Source: JALZVT01 sp039029135
Lineage (GTDB): Bacteria > Pseudomonadota > Gammaproteobacteria > Pseudomonadales > Azotimanducaceae
Direction: 5' to 3'
DNA: 64,000 nt
NCBI GenBank assembly: GCA_039029135.1
Contig: JBCCGT010000005.1
Location: 124,001 to 188,000 of the forward strand
Made by a program: the position numbers and the translations under genes. This document shows, in pieces, positions 51,617 through 60,222 of the stretch. The first letter of the stretch is position 1. Every line of letters starts with the position of its first letter. The notes beneath the pieces were generated by a model. It made no database searches. It had not been told where the DNA came from and was given only the letters and a program-made list of their open reading frames with translations.

Positions 51617-52139
51617 TGGATTGCCGCCGGCAGGGTCGGCCGCGCCCTTTGGGCCTGCGGCGCTGCGCGATCCCGCGGTGCTCCTGTCGACGTGGGGCGG
51701 CGTCGGCTTCTTGCCGGGTATGCCCGGCACCTGGGGCTCCCTCGTCGCAGCGCTCATCTGGTGGTTGCTGCTCGCCGATCAGCACTGGGCCTGGACCCTG
51801 GCGCTGGCGGTGCTAGTGGCGGTTGGCGGCTGGTTCGCCGTGCGCGCCAATCAACGCCGCTATCGCGTCGGCGACGCGGGCGCCATCGTTGTCGATGAGG
51901 TCGCCGGTCAGTGGTTGGCGCTGATCGCCATGCCCGCGACCTTGCCGGCGCTGCTGGTCGGGGTGGTCGCGTTCCGGCTGTTCGATATCGCCAAGCCCTG
52001 GCCGGTGTCCTGGGCCGATCGGCGCCACGATGCGCTGGGCGTGATGCTGGACGATTTAGTGGCCGGGGTTCTCGCGCTGACTGTGGGCCAGGTCGCAGTG
52101 TGGCTGCTGCCGCTGCAGCTCGGCGGTGGCAGTCTTTAG
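51609..52139 (+). CDS. pgpA: Phosphatidylglycerophosphatase A
   Basis: About 176 residues. The start is uncertain: no ATG exists near the end of thiL, and TTG 51609 (overlapping thiL, with GGGGG about 10 bases ahead) gives a normal length; TTG 51621 is possible. PgpA features: 'FLPGMPGTWGSLVA', 'DAGAIVVDEVAGQWLAL', 'FRLFDIAKPWPVSWADRR' and 'DALGVMLDDLVAGVLAL', with four membrane helices. It dephosphorylates phosphatidylglycerol phosphate in the inner membrane. Last gene of the rib-nusB-thiL-pgpA run. Confidence 0.9.
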   Translation: MADGLPPAGSAAPFGPAALRDPAVLLSTWGGVGFLPGMPGTWGSLVAALIWWLLLADQHWAWTLALAVLVAVGGWFAVRANQRRYRVGDAGAIVVDEVAGQWLALIAMPATLPALLVGVVAFRLFDIAKPWPVSWADRRHDALGVMLDDLVAGVLALTVGQVAVWLLPLQLGGGSL

Positions 52140-52148
52140 ACTGCCTGC

Positions 52149-52847
52149 ATGCCGAGCCCAGCGATCCAACCACACCTGAGCCCGCACCGTTGCTGCGGCT
52201 TGCGCCGCGCTCGATCGGCCCTGCTGGCCCTGCTGTCGCTGCTATGCGCCGGCGTCGCGCACGCGACGCCAAAGCTGGAGTTGGTCGGACTGTTCAAGGA
52301 TCGCGCCGTGCTGGTCATTGACGGTCAGCAGCGGCTGCTGCGGTCGGGGCAGACCTCGCCCGAGGGCGTGTTGCTGGTAAGCGCGGATACGTCTCAGGCG
52401 ACCGTGCGCTTCAAGGGCGTAACCGAGCGGCTGTCCCTGTCGCAGCGAGTGTCCACGTCGTTCGCGCGGGTCGAGCCTCAGGAGCTGACGATCAGCGCCG
52501 ACGAGCTGGGTCAGTACCGCGTACGCGGGGCGATCAACGGCCACTTTCTGACCCTGCTGGTGGATACCGGCGCGTCGGTCGTCGCGCTCAGCTCGGCGAC
52601 CGCCGAGCGCTTGGGTATCGATTACCTGTCCGGCGAGGAAGGCGTGGTAGAGACCGCGAACGGTCGCGCAACGTCATACTTCGTGGTGCTGGATCAAGTC
52701 ACCGTTGGCGAGATTAGTCGGCGCAACGTGCGCGCCGCGGTGGTGCGCGGTTTCTATCCCACCGACGTGCTGCTCGGCATGTCGTTTCTCGGCGGGCTGC
52801 GCATGACAGAGCAGCAGGGCGTCCTCAGCCTCAGCCAGATTCGCTAG
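52149..52847 (+). CDS. Secreted retropepsin-like aspartic protease (clan AA)
   Basis: 232 residues. A signal peptide ends near 'LLCAGVAHA' (about residue 39). The N-terminal part has an SH3-like beta region ('LELVGLFKDRAVLVIDGQQRLLR'). The protease domain follows: 'GHFLTLLVDTGASVVALSSATAERLG' with catalytic DTGA, and 'TDVLLGMSFLGGLRM' near the end. This fits the family of periplasmic single-domain aspartic proteases that dimerise. It lies 9 bases after pgpA and is convergent with ispA. Confidence 0.87.
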   Translation: MPSPAIQPHLSPHRCCGLRRARSALLALLSLLCAGVAHATPKLELVGLFKDRAVLVIDGQQRLLRSGQTSPEGVLLVSADTSQATVRFKGVTERLSLSQRVSTSFARVEPQELTISADELGQYRVRGAINGHFLTLLVDTGASVVALSSATAERLGIDYLSGEEGVVETANGRATSYFVVLDQVTVGEISRRNVRAAVVRGFYPTDVLLGMSFLGGLRMTEQQGVLSLSQIR

Positions 52848-52864
52848 TCCGCCGCGAGCGGGCC

Positions 52865-53746
52865 TCAGCGGTCCCGCTCGATCAGCATCCGCGCGAGTCG
52901 TCGCAGCATGTTGGTGTCGCCGGGTAGCTTGTCCAGAGGGGCGCTTGCCCGCTGCCATAGCTCCTCCGCGTAGCTGCGCGCGCCGGCCTCGCCCAACAGA
53001 TCGATGAACGTGGTCTTGCCCGCAGCGGCGTCCGAGCCCGCGTCCTTTCCCAGCGTCGACGTACTCGCGGTCGCGTCGAGCACGTCGTCGATGACCTGGA
53101 AGGCGAGGCCAAGAGCGGCGCCGCAGTCACCGAGCGCGTCCTGCAGCGACGGCGCGTCGGTATGACTCATCGCACCGATTCGCAGGCTGGCCTCGATCAG
53201 CGCGCCCGTCTTGGCCCGATGCAGCGTCTCCAGCGCGGGCTGGTCGATGGGTGTCGGGTTGAGCGTGGCGGCGATATCGAGCGACTGGCCGCCCACCATC
53301 GACGCCGGGCCCGCAGCGGCCGCGAGGCAGCGCACCATGGCCAGCACGCGGGCCGCCGGCAAGGGCAGGCTCGCCAAGTATTCGAACGCCAGGGCCTGCA
53401 GCGCGTCGCCGGCGAGGATCGCTTCTGCCTCGTCGAACTGAATGTGACAGGTCGGCTGACCGCGCCTGAGGCGGTCGTCGTCCATGGCCGGCAGGTCATC
53501 GTGGATCAGGGAGTAGGTGTGCAGCATCTCGATGGCGGCGGCGGCGGGGATCGCAGCCTCGATCTCGCCCCCAGTGGCCTCTGCGGCGGCGAGGCACAGC
53601 AGCGGCCGCAGACGTTTACCGCCGGCCAGGGTTGCGTAGCGCATGGCCTCGACGAGTCGTGGCGACACCGGCACGCAGCCGCTCAGCCGCGCGTCGAGCT
53701 CGGCGTCGATGCGCGCGCGCCAGCGAGCGATTCTGGCCGCGGTCAC
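52865..53746 (-). CDS. ispA: (2E,6E)-farnesyl diphosphate synthase
   Basis: 293 residues from a GTG overlapping the xseB stop. Polyprenyl synthase motifs: 'GGKRLRPLLCLAAAEATGG', first Asp-rich 'LIHDDLPAMDDDRLRRGQPT' (residues about 78-97), 'LVGGQSLDI'-like 'MVGGQSLDIA', 'KTGALIEAS' and second Asp-rich 'FQVIDDVLDATAS', then 'GKDAGSDAAAGKTTFIDLLG'. It condenses isopentenyl and dimethylallyl diphosphate to farnesyl diphosphate. The usual next gene dxs is not present here; the next gene is convergent. Confidence 0.96.
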   Translation of the reverse strand: MTAARIARWRARIDAELDARLSGCVPVSPRLVEAMRYATLAGGKRLRPLLCLAAAEATGGEIEAAIPAAAAIEMLHTYSLIHDDLPAMDDDRLRRGQPTCHIQFDEAEAILAGDALQALAFEYLASLPLPAARVLAMVRCLAAAAGPASMVGGQSLDIAATLNPTPIDQPALETLHRAKTGALIEASLRIGAMSHTDAPSLQDALGDCGAALGLAFQVIDDVLDATASTSTLGKDAGSDAAAGKTTFIDLLGEAGARSYAEELWQRASAPLDKLPGDTNMLRRLARMLIERDR

Positions 53747-54003
53747 GATTCCTCGGCGTCGTCGGCCTCGGAACCCTCGGTCAGGAAAGCGACGCGCTGT
53801 TCGGCGGCTTGCAGCGCCTGCTGGCACTGGCGCGTCAGGGCGATGCCGCGCTCGAATGCGGCGAGCGATTGTTCGAGCGTCAGCTCGCCGGATTCCATCG
53901 ACTGGACGAGCGTCTCCAACTCGTCCAGGGAGGTCTCGAAGTCGCCCAGCTCTGCCGTCTCTGGATCGGCCGTCGGCGCGCCGCTGTCTTGTTCGTTGCT
54001 CAC
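53743..54003 (-). CDS. xseB: Exodeoxyribonuclease VII small subunit
   Basis: 86 residues from GTG 54003, chosen for the CGAGGG Shine-Dalgarno; ATG 54045 would run into the upstream gene. Diagnostic 'FETSLDELETLVQSMESGELTLEQSLAAFERGIALTRQCQQAL' in its consecutive halves. XseB coats XseA to make the single-strand-specific nuclease. Overlaps ispA by four bases (GTGA). Confidence 0.93.
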   Translation of the reverse strand: MSNEQDSGAPTADPETAELGDFETSLDELETLVQSMESGELTLEQSLAAFERGIALTRQCQQALQAAEQRVAFLTEGSEADDAEES

Positions 54004-54028
54004 GATTGCTATCGCCCTCGGCCGTGCA

Positions 54029-54319
54029 TCAGCCCCCTGGGCCATTGAGTTTGTCGGTGTCGACGCCCGCCTGCGTCAGGCTCCAGCGCGCGCTGGCGGG
54101 GTCCAACTCGATCAGGCCCGCCTCGCCGAGCTGGGTCAGCTCGCCGCGCACCTCCCAGCCACCAAGCGGGAACCCGCCGTCGCGCAGGTGGGCGATGATG
54201 TCGCCGGCGCGAAACGCGTTTCCGGCAGTGTTGTTCTGCGCCGCCTTGATGGCCTCGAAGACTTTCTGGGTGCGCTCTTTCGGCTGACTCAACGATCGAT
54301 TCCGGCTGCTGTCGCTCAA
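54029..54319 (-). CDS. Small hypothetical protein, winged-helix-like
   Basis: 96 residues. Helices at 14-27 and 39-46, then 'GWEVRGELTQLGEAGLIELDPASARWSLTQAG', which reads like the recognition helix and beta-wing of a winged-helix domain. No family recognised. It is 25 bases upstream of xseB and may be cotranscribed. Composition is consistent with a real gene. Confidence 0.65.
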   Translation of the reverse strand: MSDSSRNRSLSQPKERTQKVFEAIKAAQNNTAGNAFRAGDIIAHLRDGGFPLGGWEVRGELTQLGEAGLIELDPASARWSLTQAGVDTDKLNGPGG

Positions 54320-54386
54320 GAGCGAGAAGATAACCCGTGGTCTCGTTGGGGTAAATCGAAGTCGCGCCTGTGGCGCCGCGTGGCGC

Positions 54387-55805
54387 TTAGGGCTGTCCTT
54401 CGGGCATGGTCGTCAGCCACGGCCGACCCGTCTCGTAGCTTTGCAGTCGAGTGCGAAACTCGGGCTCCAGTTCGGAGCCTTCCTGCAGCTGCGCCAGCGC
54501 CTGCGTCTGCGCGCCAACGGCGTCGGCGAAGCGACCAGAGCTTGCGTAGGCGGCAGCCAGGGTGTCCAGAGAATTGGCGCTGCGTCGATGGGTGATGGCG
54601 AGCTGCGCATAGCGCACCGCCGCCACGCCGTCGCGCAGACCTGGGTCAGAGTGGGTGGCGAGGTGCCAGGCGAGCCGGTTGCTCGCGCCGATGGCGCCGC
54701 CGTCGACGGCACGGCGCAGCAGTTGAATTCCCGCGCCCGCGTCGCCGGCTGCGAAGGCCTGTCTGCTCAACGTTTCCAGCGCGTCGGTGTCGCCGCTGTC
54801 CGCCGCGCGTTCGCGCCACCGTCGCGCGGCCTGCCCGTCGCCGCTGCGCTCGGCGAGGTAAGCGAGCAAACCGGCCGCCTTGCGCTCGCCCGCGCGGTGC
54901 GCGACCAACAGCCAGCGCTCGGCCTCCGCGCCCGCGGCGTCGTGCGGGGCGATACCCAGCAGATAGCCCAGCATCAGCGCGCTGCCTGAGTCGCCCGCGT
55001 CGGCGCCCAGGCGGAACCAGCGCTCGGCCGCGAGCGCCGCGGCGTCGCGATCGGGCTCGCCCATCTCGCCGCCCAGGGCCATGTGCCCCAACCGCGTGTA
55101 GGCCTCGGCAATGCCCGCGCGCGCCGCCTCCTGATAGAGCGCACGGGCGCGCTCCGGCTCGGGATTTGGGTGCGGGTCGCGATAGCTTTCCGCCATGCCC
55201 AACAGGGCCGGCAACTCGCCGCCGTCGATCGCCTGCTGCAGCCAGCGCCGGGCTTCTAACAGGTCGCCGCGCTCGCGCAACAGCGCCGTGCCCAGCGCCG
55301 CCTGTGCTGGCGGATGTCCGAGCTCCGCGCCGCGGCGCAAGAGCGCGAGCGCGGCACCTGCGTCGCGTTCGACCCCCGTGCCGGTCAGCGTCAGATAGCC
55401 AAGCGCCGCCAGCGTTGCCGGGTTGTCCGGGTTGAACGCCAGAGCCTTTGCGTAGTCCAGGGCGGCGCCCACGTACAGCCCCTGCTGCGCAAGGCTGTAG
55501 CCCTGCAGATAGTAGGCGCGTGAGCGCTCCGTGGAGTGAATGCGCGCGTCGATCAGCGGCAGCTGCAGATAGCTGCGCGCCAGCCTGTATTCGCCGTTGT
55601 CGATCAGCGCGATCGCGCGCTCGATAGCGGCGCGGGCGCGATCCGCCTGGCCATGAGCGCCGACGCCGCTGAGCGCGAGCCCGGCGATCAAGATGCGAGC
55701 CCAGCGGTGCGTGTCGCTAGTGCGGCGCCGGCCGCCGCCGCGTCGCTTGGTCAGCGGCCGCGTCGGCCGCGCCGCGCCCTGGCGTTCAGCCCGGCAGCGA
55801 CGCAT
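54387..55805 (-). CDS. Secreted Sel1-like/TPR repeat protein
   Basis: 472 residues with a signal-like segment around 38-53 ('ILIAGLALSGVGAHGQA'), so the true start may lie after the basic N-terminus. The rest is a string of Sel1-like repeats: 'A-L-G-x-x-x-L-x-x-x-G-x-x-x-D-x-x-x-A-x-x-W' units, for example 'GHPPAQAALGTALLRERGDLLEARRWLQQA', 'YTRLGHMALGGEMGEPD' and 'GSALMLGYLLGIAPHD'. They make a curved helical solenoid for protein binding, probably in the periplasm. Its start overlaps the stop of the serine hydrolase by 20 bases. Confidence 0.8.
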   Translation of the reverse strand: MRRCRAERQGAARPTRPLTKRRGGGRRRTSDTHRWARILIAGLALSGVGAHGQADRARAAIERAIALIDNGEYRLARSYLQLPLIDARIHSTERSRAYYLQGYSLAQQGLYVGAALDYAKALAFNPDNPATLAALGYLTLTGTGVERDAGAALALLRRGAELGHPPAQAALGTALLRERGDLLEARRWLQQAIDGGELPALLGMAESYRDPHPNPEPERARALYQEAARAGIAEAYTRLGHMALGGEMGEPDRDAAALAAERWFRLGADAGDSGSALMLGYLLGIAPHDAAGAEAERWLLVAHRAGERKAAGLLAYLAERSGDGQAARRWRERAADSGDTDALETLSRQAFAAGDAGAGIQLLRRAVDGGAIGASNRLAWHLATHSDPGLRDGVAAVRYAQLAITHRRSANSLDTLAAAYASSGRFADAVGAQTQALAQLQEGSELEPEFRTRLQSYETGRPWLTTMPEGQP

Positions 55806-57009
55806 AGGCGTGCTGGCGGAACTCGTGGGAGAACGGGTGCCAGAAGCCCGGCATGCGCTGCGTCAGGCAGAACCCGGTTACGCCGGCCGGCGACATCCAG
55901 GAGTGCGTGCCCGCCATGCCGCCCCAGTGGTATTCGTCCTGGGCGCGCGGATCGTCGTCATCCGCCAGCGACTCGCGCAGCGCGAACCCGAGTCCGAACG
56001 TCGTCCCCGGCATGGCCCACATCGGGAACGCGACCTGCACGCCGGGCGCGCACTGGTTGCGACGCATCTCGGTCAACGTCGCGGCCGCGATCAGGCGCTC
56101 GCCCTGCCATTCCCCCCCGTTGATGATCATGCGGACGAAGGTGAGATAGTCGGCGATGGTGGAGACCAGACCGCCGCCGCCGGATAGGAGCTGGCGTGGC
56201 CGCGCGTAGCTGCCTTCGCGCGGGTCGTCGGCCTTGACCAGGCCCGGCTTCATCGGCGCCAGCGGGTCGACCCCTGCGTACATGGTGGTGAAGCGATCCT
56301 GCTTTGCCGTCGGCACATGAAAGCCGGTGTCGGTCATGCCGAGGGGATCGAAGACGTTCGCTTGTAGGTAGGCATCGAACGACTGACCCGCAACGACCTC
56401 GATGAGGCGTGCGGTGACGTCGGTGGCGAAGCTGTAGCGCCACTGGCTGCCCGGCTGATAAACGAGCGGCAGCTCGCCGAGCCGCCGCGAGAGCTGGGCG
56501 AGCGGTTCATCGTAGGCCGGCCCCATGACCCCCAGAATATCGATGCCTGCCCCCAGATAGGCGCCGTCGATGACCGACTCCGGTTCGATGAAGCCGTAGG
56601 ACAGTCCTGCGGTATGGGATAGCAGCTGGCGCGGCGTCATCGGCGTCGTCGCGGCGACGGTCTGGTCGGCCGCGGTCGCGCCGTCGGCCAGCACCTGCAT
56701 GTCGGCGAACTCCGGCAGATAGGATTCCAGCGGCGCGTCGAGGTCGAGCTGGCCGCGTTCCACGAGCTGCATCGCGGCGACGGACGTCACGATTTTGGTG
56801 TTGGAGTACATACGATAGATCGCGTCGTCTCGCAGCGGAGTGCGGCTTTCCAGATCCATGTAGCCGAAGGTCTGGTAGTCGACAACGTCCTGGCCGTGCA
56901 ATACGAGCGACGCGCAGCACGACAGCAGCTCTTCGTCGACGTACCACTGCAGCCGCGCGTGCAGCGGCGCGAAATCGTGATCGATGGTCTTGGTGATGAG
57001 TTCGCTCAT
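55786..57009 (-). CDS. Serine hydrolase (beta-lactamase family, class C/esterase VIII-like)
   Basis: 407 residues from ATG 57009 with AGAGG just ahead, no signal peptide. Penicillin-binding fold: nucleophile S-x-x-K in 'MYSNTKIVTSVAAMQL', the second motif Y-S-x in 'WRYSFATDVTARLIEVVAG', and 'HWGGMAGTHSW' as a substitute for KTG (HxG), as in esterase VIII enzymes. 'LLSHTAGLSYGF' and 'VFDPLGMTDTGFHVP' are typical. It likely hydrolyses small esters or beta-lactam-like amides in the cytoplasm; substrate unknown. Confidence 0.88.
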   Translation of the reverse strand: MSELITKTIDHDFAPLHARLQWYVDEELLSCCASLVLHGQDVVDYQTFGYMDLESRTPLRDDAIYRMYSNTKIVTSVAAMQLVERGQLDLDAPLESYLPEFADMQVLADGATAADQTVAATTPMTPRQLLSHTAGLSYGFIEPESVIDGAYLGAGIDILGVMGPAYDEPLAQLSRRLGELPLVYQPGSQWRYSFATDVTARLIEVVAGQSFDAYLQANVFDPLGMTDTGFHVPTAKQDRFTTMYAGVDPLAPMKPGLVKADDPREGSYARPRQLLSGGGGLVSTIADYLTFVRMIINGGEWQGERLIAAATLTEMRRNQCAPGVQVAFPMWAMPGTTFGLGFALRESLADDDDPRAQDEYHWGGMAGTHSWMSPAGVTGFCLTQRMPGFWHPFSHEFRQHAYASLPG

Positions 57010-57466
57010 CCTCTGGGTCTCTCCCTTGTCATGTCGCCTGTCATGTCGCCGCGTTCGGCGTCTTTCGGCGTCGTTCGACGATCTTGACCCTGCGGGGCGG
57101 GTCGGTTTTGCGGCTCGACGTCCAAACGCGTGCCTGCGCACCCCATAGCATGCCCGAAGACGGCCGCGGGTGGATGGTGCACGCTACGGTCGCGAGCCAG
57201 GCCCGGACACGCCCCGCCGCGTGTTCAATGCGGACCGGATACGTGCGCTACTCGGCACTGCGGTTGGCTGCTGCGACACAGGCGGTCGCGCGCGGTACCC
57301 CGACGGGGTCATACATTTCGCTGCCGCGGAGCTTCTCCCAAACGGTCGATGCGGTAGGATCAAGTCTCTGCGCGGGCACCGGCTGATATCTCGGTTTGCC
57401 AACCAGCGCTGATTTTCCAGCCGGCTCGCGGTCGATGATGGGGGCGTCGATATCAGGACAACGGAC
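57010..57466. other. 457-bp region without a supported gene
   Basis: Divergent intergenic region between the serine hydrolase and the trypsin-like protease. Short open frames are present but have no ribosome sites or protein-like composition. Two exact copies of the 12-mer TGTCATGTCGCC lie at 57027-57050, next to a run of TTCGGCGTC-type repeats (to about 57080). GATATC occurs twice near the protease start. No RNA gene was recognised. Confidence 0.6.
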
Positions 57467-58351
57467 ATGGATTTACAGACCCGTTCGACTGTTGGTGATC
57501 GCCGATCTGGCCGCGGCCGCGCTGCGGCGCTGCGGATCGGTGCGTTGCTCTTGGCCGCCACCTTGCTGACACCGGCGTACGCGATCGAGCCCAGTCTGCG
57601 GCGCGCGCTGCCGCATACGCTCGCAGCCCCGCCCGCCGCACCGCTGCCCGCCGCCCGGCGGACCGAGGCGGTGCTGCCGGCCCCGCAGCTGCGCAGCGCT
57701 GTCCATCCGATCTCTACCCATGCCCGCTATGCGGACGGTTCCTTCGAGGTTCGAGTCGGCACCGGCTTCGTCTACGACGATCGCTTCTTCACTGTCTTTC
57801 ACAACATCGACCTGCCCCGCGCGGTTACGCGCGAGATCCGGCTGGGTGGCATCGCGGTCGAGCCGAGTGTCATCGACCCGGCACACGATCTCGCCATTTT
57901 CGAACTGCCCGGCGAGCTGTGCGAACGCTGGTGCGCGAGCGGTTCCGCTGCGGCCAGCCGCGAGCAGTCGCTGCGTCCCAGCCACGCCCAGCGCATCGCC
58001 TGGCTGGGCGCCAGCGAGCCGCATCGAACCGGCGATTGGAACGAAGGCCGGGTTCTTGAGGTGATCTACAAGGACTACCGTGAGGACGCCCGCGCTAATG
58101 CCTGCGACTCAGGCATCGTGATCAGCGTCGACCAGCCTTTCGTGCCTGGGAGTTCCGGCGGCCCGGTATGGGATCTCGACAATGGTCGGGTGCTGGGCGT
58201 CATCCAGGGCAGCTTTCTGCGTGAGACCGGCGCGCTGGTCGGTTACTACAAGCCGCTGCCCTGCGTCACGCGCCTGCTGAATCCCATCGCACAGGGTCCG
58301 GAGTCGTCGCCCGCGCGGGTGACGGTCGCCGCCCGCGGATCGACCTGGTGA
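57467..58351 (+). CDS. Secreted trypsin-like serine protease
   Basis: 294 residues with signal peptide ending near 'LLTPAYA' (about residue 38) and a Pro/Ala-rich linker. Catalytic triad positions are visible: His in 'FFTVFHNIDL', Asp in 'DPAHDLAIFEL', Ser in 'FVPGSSGGPVWD' (GxSGG-like oxyanion turn). Four to five Cys suggest disulfides. It would be a chymotrypsin-fold periplasmic or extracellular endopeptidase without a PDZ domain. slyX follows 10 bases on. Confidence 0.85.
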   Translation: MDLQTRSTVGDRRSGRGRAAALRIGALLLAATLLTPAYAIEPSLRRALPHTLAAPPAAPLPAARRTEAVLPAPQLRSAVHPISTHARYADGSFEVRVGTGFVYDDRFFTVFHNIDLPRAVTREIRLGGIAVEPSVIDPAHDLAIFELPGELCERWCASGSAAASREQSLRPSHAQRIAWLGASEPHRTGDWNEGRVLEVIYKDYREDARANACDSGIVISVDQPFVPGSSGGPVWDLDNGRVLGVIQGSFLRETGALVGYYKPLPCVTRLLNPIAQGPESSPARVTVAARGSTW

Positions 58352-58361
58352 GCCCGAGCCG

Positions 58362-58574
58362 GTGACGGATGCGGATCGACTCGCCGAGCTCGAGACCAAG
58401 AGCGCGTTTGCTGACGATCTGCTGCAGACCCTCAACGACGTGGTCGTGCGTCAGGAGCGCATGATCGAGCAGCTCGAGCGGCGCGTGGCGATGCTCGAGG
58501 AGCGTCTGCGGGCGTCGGTCGCGGCGCCGGAGATGCTGCCGAGCGATCAGGAACCCCCGCCGCCACACTATTAG
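58362..58574 (+). CDS. slyX: SlyX family protein
   Basis: 70 residues from GTG. SlyX pattern: 'LAELETKSAFADDLLQTLN' then 'VVVRQERMIEQLERRVAMLEERL', one long coiled coil, and a conserved Pro-rich end with 'EPPPPHY'. Small cytoplasmic protein of unknown role found across gammaproteobacteria. Normal size. Confidence 0.92.
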   Translation: MTDADRLAELETKSAFADDLLQTLNDVVVRQERMIEQLERRVAMLEERLRASVAAPEMLPSDQEPPPPHY

Positions 58575-58625
58575 ACCCGGACGCTGGTTAACGCCCGCGC
58601 TCATGTTGGCGCTGTCCGCGCCCGG

Positions 58626-59582
58626 TCAGGCCGACTCCTGCAGTCGCAGCTGCGTGCCGTTCTCGATCGCCTCAAGCCCGTCGTTTGCCGGTCCGGGAAA
58701 CGCCTCCGCGAGCGCCTCCGCCAGCACGTCGAACGCCCGTCGATGCAGCGGTTGCTCGCGCATGTCCCTGCGCGCCACGAGCCACACGGGTAGTCGCGGC
58801 ATCGGCACTTCGAGCATTACGCGGCGCAGTTCGGGCTGCTGCTCGGCGATGTAGTTTGGCAGCACGGCCACGCCCCAGCCCGCGCGCGCCGCGTGCAGCC
58901 GGCTCGAAAGGCTATCCGACTTGAAGGAAAAGGCACTCTGCGGCAGGTCGATGCCGCGTTCCCGGGCCCCGACCTGCAGGTTGTTGTACGCCAGCCCGTC
59001 GATATAGCGGGCGCTCGCGTCAAACGTGCTCGGCTGCGGTTGGTGGTCGTGACTGCACCACAGGCCCAGCGGTAGCGCGCCGACCTGGCGGCACACCAGA
59101 TCGGTCTGGGTTGGGCGCGCGTGGCGGACAGCGATGTCGGCGTCGCGCTCCAGCAGGTTGATGACCTCGTCGCTCGTGACGACTTCGACGACCGCGTCGT
59201 GTGCGGCGGCATCTTGCTTCAACGGTGTCAGCAGTCTGGGCAGCGCCTCGCCGAGGATTTCGGAGGCGGTGATGCGCACGGTCCCGCCCGAGTCTTCTCT
59301 GAGCGCGTTGCGCTGGGATTCGAAGGCCATCGCCTGGCGGCGCATGGTCTCGGCGGTTGCGGCCAGCGCCCGGGCGGCGGCGGTGGGCTGCATGCCGCTC
59401 GCGCCACGATCGAACAAGGTCAGGCTGAGCTGCTCCTCGAGCTGCTGGACGTGCCGGGCGACCGTGGGATAGGTGAGGCCGAGGGCGCTCGCCGCGGCAT
59501 TCATGCTGCCGCCGTCGAGGACGGCCGTGAACGTGCGAATCAGGTTCCAGTCGAGCTGGTAGGCGGGGTGAGTCACAGGCAC
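58626..59582 (-). CDS. LysR family transcriptional regulator
   Basis: 318 residues. N-terminal winged helix-turn-helix: 'LIRTFTAVLDGGSMNAAASALGLTYPTVARHVQQLEEQLSLTLFDR' in its usual sequence, then a substrate-binding domain ('VRITASEILGEALPRLL', 'DIAVRHARP'). The effector is unknown. It is divergent from the small secreted protein gene at 59798, which may be its target; a 15-base palindrome lies between them. Confidence 0.92.
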   Translation of the reverse strand: MPVTHPAYQLDWNLIRTFTAVLDGGSMNAAASALGLTYPTVARHVQQLEEQLSLTLFDRGASGMQPTAAARALAATAETMRRQAMAFESQRNALREDSGGTVRITASEILGEALPRLLTPLKQDAAAHDAVVEVVTSDEVINLLERDADIAVRHARPTQTDLVCRQVGALPLGLWCSHDHQPQPSTFDASARYIDGLAYNNLQVGARERGIDLPQSAFSFKSDSLSSRLHAARAGWGVAVLPNYIAEQQPELRRVMLEVPMPRLPVWLVARRDMREQPLHRRAFDVLAEALAEAFPGPANDGLEAIENGTQLRLQESA

Positions 59583-59739
59583 CTCCTGAACTTGCCCATC
59601 AAATCAATGACAAGACAATGAAAACGAGAGCCGCCGGGCGCTATGCCGTGCGCTGATCCGCATTCGCGCCCGTCTGGGGCTCGCAAATTTCCGATAGAGC
59701 GGTTCTACGCTACTTTTGTTCTCACTTCAATGCTCTAAC

Positions 59740-59754
59740 GTTACCTTAGGTAAC
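59740..59754. promoter_or_regulatory. Perfect palindrome GTTACCT-T-AGGTAAC
   Basis: Fifteen bases, fully symmetric, 44 bases before the small secreted protein start and 158 bases from the divergent LysR start. LysR-type sites are usually interrupted T-N11-A dyads, so this may belong to another regulator. Confidence 0.5.
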
Positions 59755-59797
59755 ACTTTCTCGGATCGCTCCCCAACTCTCCAGAAGGAACAAGCTC

Positions 59798-60166
59798 ATG
59801 TCTCAATCGACTCTGTCTGCCGCCGCCTCTATCGCCTGCGCGCTGGGCCTGGCACTGGGTGCTGCTCCGGCGACCGCCGAACTCAGCAGCCACGCTCAGC
59901 TGCGCGGGTACAACGCCTGTGTCGCCGAACTGGAATCCACCCGTCCGCTGGGTCTGACCACCAATCGCGTCTACTACACGGCGCCTTCGGAGGCCGGCCG
60001 CGAGTACTTCATCAATGCCGGTGTCTGGGAGAACGGCGTGCGCGCCGCCAAGCGCCTGCGCTGTGAAACGTCCGCCAACGGTCGTCAGGTCCTCGACTTT
60101 GAGGTGGCCGGTGGTCGCTATGCTCAGGCGGACAACAACGCGCTGAAGGTCGCCGGCAGCCGCTAG
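59798..60166 (+). CDS. Small secreted protein of unknown function
   Basis: 122 residues from ATG with GAAGGA upstream. A signal peptide ends after 'GAAPATA' (residue 27), giving a mature protein of about 95 residues with two Cys (in 'YNACVAEL' and 'RLRCETS') likely to form a disulfide, and 'TTNRVYYTAPSEAGREYFIN' in between. No family recognised. It stands alone, with its own palindrome-bearing upstream region. Confidence 0.75.
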   Translation: MSQSTLSAAASIACALGLALGAAPATAELSSHAQLRGYNACVAELESTRPLGLTTNRVYYTAPSEAGREYFINAGVWENGVRAAKRLRCETSANGRQVLDFEVAGGRYAQADNNALKVAGSR

Positions 60167-60179
60167 GCCGGGGCCCCGT

Positions 60180-60216
60180 CGCGCCGGGATCGTTGCGCAA
60201 GCGGCGACCCGGCGCG
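60180..60216. terminator. Inverted repeat between convergent genes (possible bidirectional terminator)
   Basis: CGCGCCGGG (60180-60188) pairs perfectly with CCCGGCGCG (60208-60216), with a 19-base loop, between the small secreted protein and the patatin gene. No T-run. Confidence 0.4.
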
Positions 60217-60222
60217 CTCGTC

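Noticed and set aside
57084..57386. Possible 100-codon gene in the 457-base gap before the trypsin-like protease
   Set aside because: No Shine-Dalgarno, unlikely amino-acid composition, competing frames equally open.
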